A program made the position numbers and the translations under genes. The notes beneath the pieces were generated by a model. The model worked only from the letters and a program-made list of their open reading frames with translations. It made no database searches and was not told where the DNA came from. From Flavobacterium sp. 90 (GTDB lineage Bacteria > Bacteroidota > Bacteroidia > Flavobacteriales > Flavobacteriaceae), in NCBI RefSeq assembly GCF_004339525.1, contig NZ_SMGE01000001.1, positions 2,666,001-2,730,000 on the forward strand: a stretch of 64,000 nucleotides of DNA, written 5' to 3'. The first letter of the stretch is position 1. Every line of letters begins with the position of its first letter. Below, in pieces: positions 26,665 through 34,354 of the stretch.

Positions 26665-27957
26665 TTATGAGTTCATTAAGCTTTCGATTTCATCAACTTC
26701 AATTGGAATATTGCGCATCAAGTTAAAAGGTTCTCCTTTTTCCTGAACGACAACATTGTCTTCTAAACGAATTCCGAATTTCTCCTCCGGAATATAAATT
26801 CCAGGTTCAACCGTAAAAACCATATTGGCTTTCATAGGTTCGTGAAGCAATCCATAATCGTGCGTGTCAAGTCCCATGTGGTGAGAAGTTCCGTGCATGA
26901 AATATTTTTTGTAAGCTGGCCATTCCGGGTTTTCGTTCTGAACATCGGCTTTATCGATTAATCCTAAACCAAGTAATTCCGAAGTCATGATTTTACCAAC
27001 TTCAATATGATATTGTTTCCAAAGAGTTCCGGGAGCCAACATTTTTGTAGCTTCATTTTTAACTCTTAAAACAGCATTATAAACTGCTTTTTGACGCTCA
27101 GAAAATCTTCCCGAAACCGGAATCGTTCTCGTCATATCGCTTGAATAATTTGCATATTCTGCCGCAACGTCTAACAAAATTAAATCTCCGGCTTTACATT
27201 GCTGATTGTTTTCGATATAATGCAAAACATTCGCATTATTTCCCGAAGCAATAATTGGTGTATAAGCAAAACCTTTAGAACGGTTACGGATGAATTCGTG
27301 AATCAATTCAGCTTCGATTTCGTATTCAGTAACATTTGGTTTCACGAATGATAGTAATCTACGAAAACCTTTCTCAGTAATATCACATGCTTGCTGAATC
27401 AAATCGATTTCTTCGCTTTCTTTTACAGAACGAATGCGTTGTAAAATCGGATTGCTTTTAGCCACATTATGCGCTGGATAACGTTCTTTCCACCATTTTA
27501 CAAAACGAGCTTCGCGAGTTTCAGTTTCAACAGTTGCGCGATAATGTTCGTTTGTGTTAATGTACATCGTATCTGCATACGTCATCATTTCGTTCAAAAC
27601 TTTATGAAAATCCTGCAACCAATAAACCGTTCTAATTCCCGAAACCTGAAAAGCACGTTCTTTACTTAGTTTTTCACCTTCCCAAACCGCGATATGATCG
27701 TTAGTTTCTTTCAGGAAAAGAATTTCTTTTTGGCTTTCATAAGGCGCATCCGGAAACAAAAGCAAAATACTTTCTTCCTGATCAACACCACTTAGATAAA
27801 AAATATCTCTGTGTTGTGCAAACGGCAAAGTACTATCTGCGCTAACTGGGTAAATGTCATTTGAGTTAAAAACGGCAACCGAATTAGGTTTCATTTCTGC
27901 CGTGAATTTTCTGCGATTTTTTACAAAAAGAGCGCTGTTTATTTGATGATATTTCAT
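26665..27957 (-). CDS. pepP: Xaa-Pro aminopeptidase (M24B)
   Basis: 430 residues, cytoplasmic dimanganese peptidase that removes the residue before a proline. Metal ligands are visible in order: D and D (LDVAAEYANYSSDMTRT), H (HGTSHHMGLDTHD), E (FTVEPGIYI) and E (GIRLEDNVVV). The N-terminal pita-bread accessory domain covers ~1-170. First gene of a two-gene minus-strand unit with the S33-type hydrolase. Confidence 0.94.
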   Translation of the reverse strand: MKYHQINSALFVKNRRKFTAEMKPNSVAVFNSNDIYPVSADSTLPFAQHRDIFYLSGVDQEESILLLFPDAPYESQKEILFLKETNDHIAVWEGEKLSKERAFQVSGIRTVYWLQDFHKVLNEMMTYADTMYINTNEHYRATVETETREARFVKWWKERYPAHNVAKSNPILQRIRSVKESEEIDLIQQACDITEKGFRRLLSFVKPNVTEYEIEAELIHEFIRNRSKGFAYTPIIASGNNANVLHYIENNQQCKAGDLILLDVAAEYANYSSDMTRTIPVSGRFSERQKAVYNAVLRVKNEATKMLAPGTLWKQYHIEVGKIMTSELLGLGLIDKADVQNENPEWPAYKKYFMHGTSHHMGLDTHDYGLLHEPMKANMVFTVEPGIYIPEEKFGIRLEDNVVVQEKGEPFNLMRNIPIEVDEIESLMNS

Positions 27958-28131
27958 AATAATGTGAGTTTTGAACTTCGAATTTCAAAATTAGTGATTT
28001 TTGAATAAGTGACGTACAGTTGCTTTATTAAAGTTTTCTTATTTGTTGGAGATTTTTTCTCTCGCAGATTTTGCAGATTCGGCAGATTTTTTATTTGTAT
28101 GATTTTGTTATTTTAAATAGTTCCGCAAAGT

Positions 28132-28164
28132 AAACCTAACAGGTTTTTAAAACCTGTTAGGTTT
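28132..28164. repeat. 33-bp perfect palindrome, copy 1
   Basis: AAACCTAACAGGTTTT, a central T, and the exact reverse complement. An identical copy lies at 38225-38257 and a covarying one at 31821-31855. Likely a dispersed REP-like element. Confidence 0.9.
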
Positions 28165-28190
28165 GTCGAATCTATTTTTTACTACAATTT

Positions 28191-28290
28191 TGTCATTTCG
28201 AAGAATGAGAAATCACACTAGAAACTCTACAATCAAAGTCGCCAATCTTTGTTGAATCCCGCGTGTGATTTCTCCTCTGTCGAAATGATA
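28191..28290. repeat. 100-bp imperfect inverted repeat
   Basis: Left arm TGTCATTTCGAAGAATGAG then AAATCACAC; right arm GTGTGATTT then CTCCTCTGTCGAAATGATA. The arms pair with a short mismatch region and surround 44 bases that include a smaller CAATCAAAG / CAATCTTTG unit. A dispersed intergenic element of the REP type is likely. Confidence 0.75.
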
Positions 28291-28337
28291 ATATTGCGAA
28301 AATCTTGGGAACTTAGAATCTCAGAACCTTAGAATCT

Positions 28338-28440
28338 CAATCCCTCACGTGAACTCGGTTTCATAAAGAAATTTATTGTTTTCTCTAGAAGAATAAAAAC
28401 ATTTTGTTGATTCTGGTATTTTGTATATTGGTGGTCTTTA
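28338..28440 (+). repeat. Leader-region direct repeat, copy 1
   Basis: TCCCTCACGTGAACTCGGTT, TTTCATAAAGAAATTTATTG and TGGTATTTTGTATATTGGT recur in the same order at 29624-29703. It lies just before the gene at 28465. Confidence 0.7.
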
Positions 28441-28464
28441 ATAATTTTAATACTAAAGAATCAT

Positions 28465-28950
28465 ATGGGATTTAATTTTTCGGGAATTGCAATAAATAAA
28501 AACTATAAAGACAAATTCGAAGAACTTCAGGAAGAATTGGGATGGACATTGGAAAAAACAGAAGAAATTGACTTTGTAACGGCATCATCTAATTGGAAAG
28601 AAGAAGGTATTTGTGATGTAAGTTTTTGTGAAAATGGCACAATATTATTTGTCAATATGGATTTGTGCACAAGATCGTATGGAATTGAAAATGTGAATAC
28701 TTTTACTTTTGCGCTTTCAGAAACTTCAATGGCATTTTATCTGGGGTATTGTGAAAATGGAGAAGAAAAGCGAGTAATTATGGAATTTGAAGATGATAGA
28801 ATGACAAATGAAGGAGAAAAACTTGATGTTGAAGATTATGCTGAGGATACTTCTGAAATTATTTGGAAACAACTTGGTGTAGTTTTGGGAGAAAAATTCT
28901 GGGAACTTGCAGATAATGAAAAGGCTTACAGATATGTTTTTTCTAAATAA
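28465..28950 (+). CDS. Acidic hypothetical protein
   Basis: 161 residues, strongly acidic (EELQEELGWTLEKTEEI, MEFEDDRMTNEGEKLDVEDY) with aromatic-rich strands. No signal peptide or membrane segment. It is followed 21 bases later by another acidic protein and shares a leader repeat with the gene at 29771. Small acidic proteins in such accessory tracts are often immunity proteins or antitoxin-like partners, but no toxin is present nearby and no family was recognised. Confidence 0.65.
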   Translation: MGFNFSGIAINKNYKDKFEELQEELGWTLEKTEEIDFVTASSNWKEEGICDVSFCENGTILFVNMDLCTRSYGIENVNTFTFALSETSMAFYLGYCENGEEKRVIMEFEDDRMTNEGEKLDVEDYAEDTSEIIWKQLGVVLGEKFWELADNEKAYRYVFSK

Positions 28951-28971
28951 GATTAATTTATAATTTGAAAC

Positions 28972-29607
28972 ATGGCAAAAATTAACAATTCAATCTTAAA
29001 TGGTTTAAAAGAAATTGAAAAGGAAGCTAAGAAAAATATCACCGAAGATTTAGAAGAATCAGAAAATGAAACCTACCGTGCTTTTTATGATTTATGGAAA
29101 AATCAGGATAGAAAAGACAATATCAATTTGATGTTTGAAGATTTGAAATCGAACGTTGATACTTATTGGTTTGCTGAAAAATATAATAATGATGTTCAAA
29201 AAAGTTTCAATATGATTTATTTTGAACATGGCGGTTTGTATGGCGGAGAATTAGAAGCTTTTGCAATTGATTTTGATGATTCTGGTTCAGAATTACAAGA
29301 GCTTAAAATAATGGATGATCGTATGGAATATTTAGATAATATTTCCTGTTTACCAGCTTTTGTTTCGCCTACATTATATCATTTAACTGAGAACATTCAA
29401 GGAGAAGAAGATAACTTTGACGACTTTCTTGATGTTAATAATATTTATGAACTCTTTGAAGCAACAGCATTAATAGAAATGAATAAATTATTTGAAAGAG
29501 CAGATCAGGAAAATTTATTTGAAAAACTAAACTTGAAAAAACCGTTTTATTTAGCCGTTGCAGAACATGATGCGGGAGCGCCTAAATTAATTTATGTAAT
29601 AGAATAA
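28972..29607 (+). CDS. Acidic hypothetical protein
   Basis: 211 residues. An N-terminal charged helix (ILNGLKEIEKEAKKNITEDLEESEN) leads into a domain with YFEHGGLYGGELEAFAIDFDD and a C-terminal KPFYLAVAEHDAGAPKLIYVIE. Acidic, soluble, no catalytic motif recognised. Probably in one transcript with the gene at 28465. Confidence 0.65.
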   Translation: MAKINNSILNGLKEIEKEAKKNITEDLEESENETYRAFYDLWKNQDRKDNINLMFEDLKSNVDTYWFAEKYNNDVQKSFNMIYFEHGGLYGGELEAFAIDFDDSGSELQELKIMDDRMEYLDNISCLPAFVSPTLYHLTENIQGEEDNFDDFLDVNNIYELFEATALIEMNKLFERADQENLFEKLNLKKPFYLAVAEHDAGAPKLIYVIE

Positions 29608-29623
29608 AGAGAATACAGCCTTA

Positions 29624-29703
29624 ATCCCTCACGCCAACTCAGTTTCATAAGAAATTTATTATTGATACGGTTTTCAATTGTGGTATTTCGTATATTGGTC
29701 TTC
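29624..29703 (+). repeat. Leader-region direct repeat, copy 2
   Basis: TCCCTCACGCCAACTCAGTT, TTTCATAAGAAATTTATTAT and TGGTATTTCGTATATTGGT match the segment at 28338-28440 in order, with a shortened middle. It lies upstream of the gene at 29771. Confidence 0.7.
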
Positions 29704-29770
29704 TAATAGAAAAAGTGAAATTTTTTTAATAATGTATTAATGAAAGTTAATTTAAAAAAATGCTAAAATA

Positions 29771-31159
29771 ATGATAGAAACAGTAGAGATAACTGATGAG
29801 CAAAAGGATAAAATTCTTCTTTTAAGTGAAAACCATTTTAACGATCTGAAATCAAAAGACATTTCACCAGCTAAATTAACCAAAACAATTTCAGCTTTTT
29901 CTAATGCAGTTGGAGGAGATCTTTATATTGGTATAGACGAAAATGATGTTGATGGAAAAAAAGTAAGAAGTTGGAGAGGTTTTGCCGATGAAGAAGAAGC
30001 AAATGGACATATTCAAATTTTTGAAAAATTGTTTCCTGTTGGGGATTATTATTCATATTCATTTCTTTCAAATGTAAAAGAAACTGGTCTAGTTTTACAA
30101 GTATCCGTTAAAAAGACTCTTCATATAGTTACTGCATCTGATGGAAGTGTTTACAAAAGACGTTCGGCACAAAGTTTAAAACTTACAACTGAAGCAGAAT
30201 TAAAAAGACTTGAATTGGATAAAGGATTAGCAAGTTTTGAAGATATTTCATTAAATATACCTTTAGAATCAGTTACTGATTCATATATAATATATGAGTT
30301 TATGACAGAAGTTGTTCCAACTATTGAGCCTCTTCCTTGGTTGAGGAAACAATTGTTAATAAGAAATAATCTTCCAACCGTTGCGGCGAACTTATTGTAT
30401 TCAGATATCCCTCAGGCTGCATTGCCAAAACAAAGCGGAATAAAAATATATCGTTATAAGACTAAAGATGCAGAGGGAGCAAGAGAAAGTCTTGTTTTTG
30501 ATCCAATATCAATTGAAGGGCCAATTTATAATCAAATATATGAAGCGGTTGCAACAACTAAACGAATAATTGAAGAAGAGAAAGTTCTTAGGGAAACGGG
30601 ATTAGAAGATTTACGATATCCAGATAAGGCTCTTCATGAAATTACGACAAACGCTGTTTTACATAGAGATTACAGTTTAGCTTCTGATATACATATAAGA
30701 ATATTTGATAATCGAATCGAAATATTGAGTCCAGGTTCGCTTCCTGGTCATGTTACTGAAGCGAATATTTTAGATGAACAATTTGCGAGAAATGGAAATC
30801 TTGTTCGTCTGGTAAATAAGTTTCCAAACCCACCAAATAAAGATGTTGGAGAGGGATTAAACACGGCATTTAATGAAGTAAGTGAATTAAGACTCAAAAA
30901 ACCGATCATTAAAGAGCTTGATAATGCTGTTATAGTCATAATTAGCCATGAGCCACTTGCTTCGCCAGAAAAAATAGTAATGGAGTATTTGGAGACAAAT
31001 TTCGAAATTCATAACAAAACGGCAAGAGAATTGACAGGAATAAAATCACCTGACTCAATGAAAAGCGTATTTTATAAATTACGAGATAAAGGGTTGCTAG
31101 AAAAAAATCCTGATTTAACAAAAAATGGAATAAACTCTACATGGATTAAAAAGGAGTAA
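29771..31159 (+). CDS. AlbA_2/Schlafen-type ATP-binding transcriptional regulator
   Basis: 462 residues. An N-terminal AlbA_2 domain (TKTISAFSNAVGGDLYIGID, SVYKRRSAQS), a middle segment, then a GHKL-like ATP-binding domain (LHEITTNAVLHRDYS, RIFDNRIEILSPGSLPG, GEGLNTAFNE), and a C-terminal winged-helix-like end (TARELTGIKSPDSMKSVFYKL). This matches the family often labelled RecG-like or divergent-AAA regulators, found in defence and stress loci. Target unknown. It has its own leader with the direct repeat. Confidence 0.85.
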   Translation: MIETVEITDEQKDKILLLSENHFNDLKSKDISPAKLTKTISAFSNAVGGDLYIGIDENDVDGKKVRSWRGFADEEEANGHIQIFEKLFPVGDYYSYSFLSNVKETGLVLQVSVKKTLHIVTASDGSVYKRRSAQSLKLTTEAELKRLELDKGLASFEDISLNIPLESVTDSYIIYEFMTEVVPTIEPLPWLRKQLLIRNNLPTVAANLLYSDIPQAALPKQSGIKIYRYKTKDAEGARESLVFDPISIEGPIYNQIYEAVATTKRIIEEEKVLRETGLEDLRYPDKALHEITTNAVLHRDYSLASDIHIRIFDNRIEILSPGSLPGHVTEANILDEQFARNGNLVRLVNKFPNPPNKDVGEGLNTAFNEVSELRLKKPIIKELDNAVIVIISHEPLASPEKIVMEYLETNFEIHNKTARELTGIKSPDSMKSVFYKLRDKGLLEKNPDLTKNGINSTWIKKE

Positions 31160-31232
31160 ATATTATTACGTATAAAATCTGTACAATAGCGCGAATTTGC
31201 AATCCGTGCCCGGAACAATAATCAAATCCATA

Positions 31233-31265
31233 AAAAAACCGAAGCCATAAAACTTCGGTTTTTTT
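31233..31265. terminator. Bidirectional terminator
   Basis: AAAAAAACCGAAG and CTTCGGTTTTTTT flank an eight-base loop between the gene ending at 31159 and the minus-strand gene ending at 31289. Confidence 0.85.
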
Positions 31266-31288
31266 ATAAAATATATCGTTCTAAAAAA

Positions 31289-31696
31289 TTATTTCTTATC
31301 AAGTAACTTTTCTAAAAGAGCAACTTTTTCTTTTTCAGCTTCAACCAATCTTTCATAAAGTTTTTCATTTTTATCAAAAGCTTCAAGAAGTTTATCAAAT
31401 GGATTAAAAGTGCAACCTAAATTAATTGCAGAAGAAGCATTGTCGTTATATGTATTTCCAATAATATTAAAAACAGCATCTTCAGAAAAGTTTTTTATTA
31501 TTTCAGGCGTAACTCCTAATGCTTCGGCAATTGCTTTAAGTTTTTCGTCGTCAACGCTTTCGCTTCCTTCAATACTCGAGATGGTTTGTTGACTTACGCC
31601 AATCGAAATCGCAAGTGCTTCCTGTTTCATATCTCTAAGCTCTCTAATTCGGCTTATGTTGCGCCCAATATGTTTTGGTTTTATTTCTGTGCTCAT
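31289..31696 (-). CDS. XRE-family helix-turn-helix regulator
   Basis: 135 residues. The Cro/C1 HTH spans ~10-65 (GRNISRIRELRDMKQEALAIS, VSQQTISSIEGSES). The C-terminal part ends in a coiled coil (KNEKLYERLVEAEKEKVALLEKLL), typical of Bacteroidota single-domain XRE proteins that dimerise. Monocistronic, convergent with the AlbA-type gene; possible regulator of the neighbourhood but no operator was identified. Confidence 0.88.
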   Translation of the reverse strand: MSTEIKPKHIGRNISRIRELRDMKQEALAISIGVSQQTISSIEGSESVDDEKLKAIAEALGVTPEIIKNFSEDAVFNIIGNTYNDNASSAINLGCTFNPFDKLLEAFDKNEKLYERLVEAEKEKVALLEKLLDKK

Positions 31697-31820
31697 AGTT
31701 CAAAGATATTTAAAATTCTGTTACCATTTTGGTTTTGGTAGAAAACAAGTCTTGGTTTGTGAGATACATTTTGTAAATTGTTTCCGATATTATAAAATTT
31801 GATTTTTCTTACTATCGCGT

Positions 31821-31855
31821 TAAACCCGACAGGTTTTTAAAACCTGTCGGGTTTA
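31821..31855. repeat. Palindromic element, covarying copy 2
   Basis: TAAACCCGACAGGTTTT, T, then the exact reverse complement. Compared with copies at 28132 and 38225 both arms carry matched changes (CTAAC to CCGAC and GTTAG to GTCGG), so pairing is preserved. Confidence 0.9.
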
Positions 31856-31912
31856 GAAAATTAAAGATGAATGAGAGTTTTTAGATATCTATAAATAAAT
31901 TATAGGAAAGCA

Positions 31913-32371
31913 ATGACCATACAAAAAGCAAACCCAGACGACCACGAAATCTTAACCGTAATAACAAAAAAATCAAAAGCATATTGGGGATATTCAAACG
32001 AACAAATCGAAAATTGGTCGCAATTCCTGACGGTTTCAAAAGAATATATCGAGAAGAATTCGGTTTTTAATTTAGTCGATAACGATAAAATTATTGGATA
32101 TTATTCATTCTTCCACGAAAGTGAAAATACTATAAAACTTGATAACCTTTTTGTTTTGCCTGATTTTATTGGCAAAGGATTCGGGAAAATATTAATGGAT
32201 GATTTTCTTATTCGAATAAAAAACGAAGACGCTCAAAAAGTGATTCTTGATTCGGAACCAAATGCAGAAGAATTTTATTCTAAATTCGGGTTTGTAAAAA
32301 TTGGGCAAATCGAGACTTCTATTAAAGATCGATTTATGCCAATAATGGAGTTGTTATTAGAAAAAGTTTAA
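31913..32371 (+). CDS. GNAT family N-acetyltransferase
   Basis: 152 residues. The acetyl-CoA binding loop is GKGFGKILM after LDNLFVLPDFI, and the C-terminal EFYSKFGFVKIGQIETS is the usual beta6-alpha4 region. Substrate unknown. It begins a plus-strand run of small genes. Confidence 0.88.
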   Translation: MTIQKANPDDHEILTVITKKSKAYWGYSNEQIENWSQFLTVSKEYIEKNSVFNLVDNDKIIGYYSFFHESENTIKLDNLFVLPDFIGKGFGKILMDDFLIRIKNEDAQKVILDSEPNAEEFYSKFGFVKIGQIETSIKDRFMPIMELLLEKV

Positions 32372-32403
32372 AACAGATAATAGAAATTTTAAGGTTATAA
32401 AAG

Positions 32404-32979
32404 ATGAAACTAAATACAGAAGTTAAGTATTTAACAATTAAGCAAAGTGCCATTTTTTTATTGGTTTCGCTTTCACTTTTTTGGAGTTGGATGTTTATTA
32501 CAGCCAAAATTGACAGAGGAAATGATCGCGGATTGATGACGAGTTTTGGTACAATAGTAATTTTGACTTTTATATTGGTACGGTTTTTTTCAAAAGCGAA
32601 ATCAGGAGAATATTTGGCAACATTCTTTTTTCTCACTTTTGGTAATCTTTTGAGTTTTATTTTAACGATGACAATTGGATTCGCTATTTCGGTCGCTAGC
32701 AAATGGATAGGTTTTATAGTTCCGATAGCGACCACTACTTTTTTATTGTTTTTTATTCTCAGACGATTGTTTTCTTTTCCGGATAATTTTGTGGCATTTT
32801 GGGTATTATTTTCATTGCCAATCCTGACGGCGATAACCTTAAAAATATTGCCTTTTTATGATAGTATTGTTAGTTATCACTTAGGGCTTGGATTTCCAAT
32901 TGCGATTTATCTAAGTTTTGTTTTTATCGCAATTGCAATACTTTGCAGAGAAAGTCAAAGAGTAATTTTAGAAGAATAA
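32404..32979 (+). CDS. Multi-pass membrane protein
   Basis: 191 residues with about six hydrophobic helices (SAIFLLVSLSLFWSWMF, LMTSFGTIVILTFILVRFF, YLATFFFLTFGNLLSFILTM, WIGFIVPIATTTFLLFFIL, FVAFWVLFSLPILTAI, LGLGFPIAIYLSFVFIAIAI). Only seven bases separate it from the first ABC-like gene, so it may be the membrane partner of these degenerate ATPases. No family recognised. Confidence 0.75.
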   Translation: MKLNTEVKYLTIKQSAIFLLVSLSLFWSWMFITAKIDRGNDRGLMTSFGTIVILTFILVRFFSKAKSGEYLATFFFLTFGNLLSFILTMTIGFAISVASKWIGFIVPIATTTFLLFFILRRLFSFPDNFVAFWVLFSLPILTAITLKILPFYDSIVSYHLGLGFPIAIYLSFVFIAIAILCRESQRVILEE

Positions 32980-32986
32980 AATTAAA

Positions 32987-33568
32987 ATGAATGAGCTAAT
33001 AATCGAAAGTAAAGGAATAAAAACCAATCGATATTTTATACCGCCATTTGAATTGAGAAAAGGCGAATTAATACTAATTCATTTAGATAATCACATTGAT
33101 TCTATAGATATCGAAGATAAAATGATTGCTCTTTTTACAGGAAAAGTAAAACATGAAAATGTTATTGTCCATAAATCGCTTACTTATGTGGAGCATTTTA
33201 GAGAATCAAAATTCAGAAACAAGTATTTTCCAATGACTGTCGGTGAATATTTATTTAGAAATATAAATCGAAAGAATAAGTTTGCGAAAAAGATTTATGA
33301 AACGGCTTGGATTAATAAAAATATTAAAATTAATACATTGGCAGGAAATCCAAGAAGATTGCTCACCTTGTATTCTGTATTGTCAAAAACAAATAATATA
33401 ATTTTTGATCTCGCAGCACAAGATTTTCAAGGAATGGAACATGCAGCAGAAATCGTAAAAGAAGAAATTAAAAACGATGGATCGGCGATATTAATACAAT
33501 GGGGAAATCATCTAAAAGAACGATGTACAAAGTATATAAGAGCTGAAAGAATACCGTTTTCGAAATAA
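32987..33568 (+). CDS. ABC-ATPase-like protein lacking Walker A (copy 1)
   Basis: 193 residues that follow an ABC cassette from end to end. FIPPFELRKGELILIHL matches the strand before Walker A, but the loop reads DNHIDSID, without GxxGxGK[ST], before ALFTGKVKHENV. LAGNPRRLLTLYSVLSKT corresponds to the signature helix, NIIFDLAAQDFQG to Walker B and D-loop (no catalytic Glu), and SAILIQWGNHLKERCTKYI to the H-loop end. Hence ATP binding is probably lost. A tandem paralogue follows at 33676. Confidence 0.7.
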   Translation: MNELIIESKGIKTNRYFIPPFELRKGELILIHLDNHIDSIDIEDKMIALFTGKVKHENVIVHKSLTYVEHFRESKFRNKYFPMTVGEYLFRNINRKNKFAKKIYETAWINKNIKINTLAGNPRRLLTLYSVLSKTNNIIFDLAAQDFQGMEHAAEIVKEEIKNDGSAILIQWGNHLKERCTKYIRAERIPFSK

Positions 33569-33675
33569 CAATTTGGTTTTGGTATAAAAAAAATAATGGC
33601 AATAAAATGTATGTAATTGATTTTTAATGTTAAATGAGTTTTTTGTAGAAAGTGGCCAATTAATAAAGAATAAAA

Positions 33676-34305
33676 ATGAAAGAACTTATAATTGAAAGTA
33701 AAGGAATAAAAACGGGTCAATATTTTATACCGCCATTTGAATTAAGAGAAGGTGAATTGGTTATTATTTATTTGCAAGGCGGAGCGCATTTTGATAATTT
33801 GAAAATACAATTAACAGCTATTTTTACTGGAAGCGCAAATCATGAAAATGTAAAGATATTTAAGCCTTTGACTTTTGCAGAATCTTTTAAAGAATCAAAG
33901 TTTAAAAGAATGTTTAATCCAACTACAGTATTTGAACATTTAAAAAGAAATGCAGATTCTAAAAGTATATTGATTTCAAGGATTTTCGAAATTGATAGTT
34001 TTACCGGAAATGATAAGGTGAAAAATCTCGATACGAGTCAAAAAAAGAGGCTTTCGTTAAGCGCAGTTTTCTCAAAAACTAAAAATATTGTTTTTGATTT
34101 GAGAGGAGAAAGTCCTGTTGGAGCACAAAAAACGTTTCAGTTTGTTAAAGACGAAATTAAAGAAGAAGGCGCAGCAATTTTAATTGATTGGGCAGAAGAT
34201 ATGAAAAAAGATTGCTCAAAATTTATTGAAATTGAATGGTTGGCAGATCTTGAAGAATTGAAAAAGATTGGTAATGGAAGCGTAAATCTTTCTAGAATGT
34301 ATTAA
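33676..34305 (+). CDS. ABC-ATPase-like protein lacking Walker A (copy 2)
   Basis: 209 residues, paralogue of the preceding protein: both start ELIIESKGIKT and share YFIPPFELR.GEL. The Walker A loop reads LQGGAHFDNLK, without a P-loop lysine. The signature region is LDTSQKKRLSLSAVFSKT, followed by NIVFDLRGESPVGA in place of Walker B/D-loop and AAILIDWAEDMKKDCSKFI in place of the H-loop strand. The first ~50 codons are also very similar at DNA level to copy 1, indicating a fairly recent tandem duplication. Confidence 0.7.
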   Translation: MKELIIESKGIKTGQYFIPPFELREGELVIIYLQGGAHFDNLKIQLTAIFTGSANHENVKIFKPLTFAESFKESKFKRMFNPTTVFEHLKRNADSKSILISRIFEIDSFTGNDKVKNLDTSQKKRLSLSAVFSKTKNIVFDLRGESPVGAQKTFQFVKDEIKEEGAAILIDWAEDMKKDCSKFIEIEWLADLEELKKIGNGSVNLSRMY

Positions 34306-34354
34306 TGAAAATCAATAAAAAAATGAATCAACTCGTTTCAAAAAATAAAATAAA

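Larger units (their letters stand above)
27958..28464. other. Gene-free 507-base spacer with repeats
   Basis: Holds TTTTGCAGATT/GGCAGATTTT short repeats (~28065-28090), a 33-bp perfect palindrome, a longer inverted repeat at 28191-28290, GAATCTCAGAACCTTAGAATCTCA direct repeats (~28315-28340) and the leader copy at 28338-28440. No frame of credible gene length was found. Confidence 0.75.
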
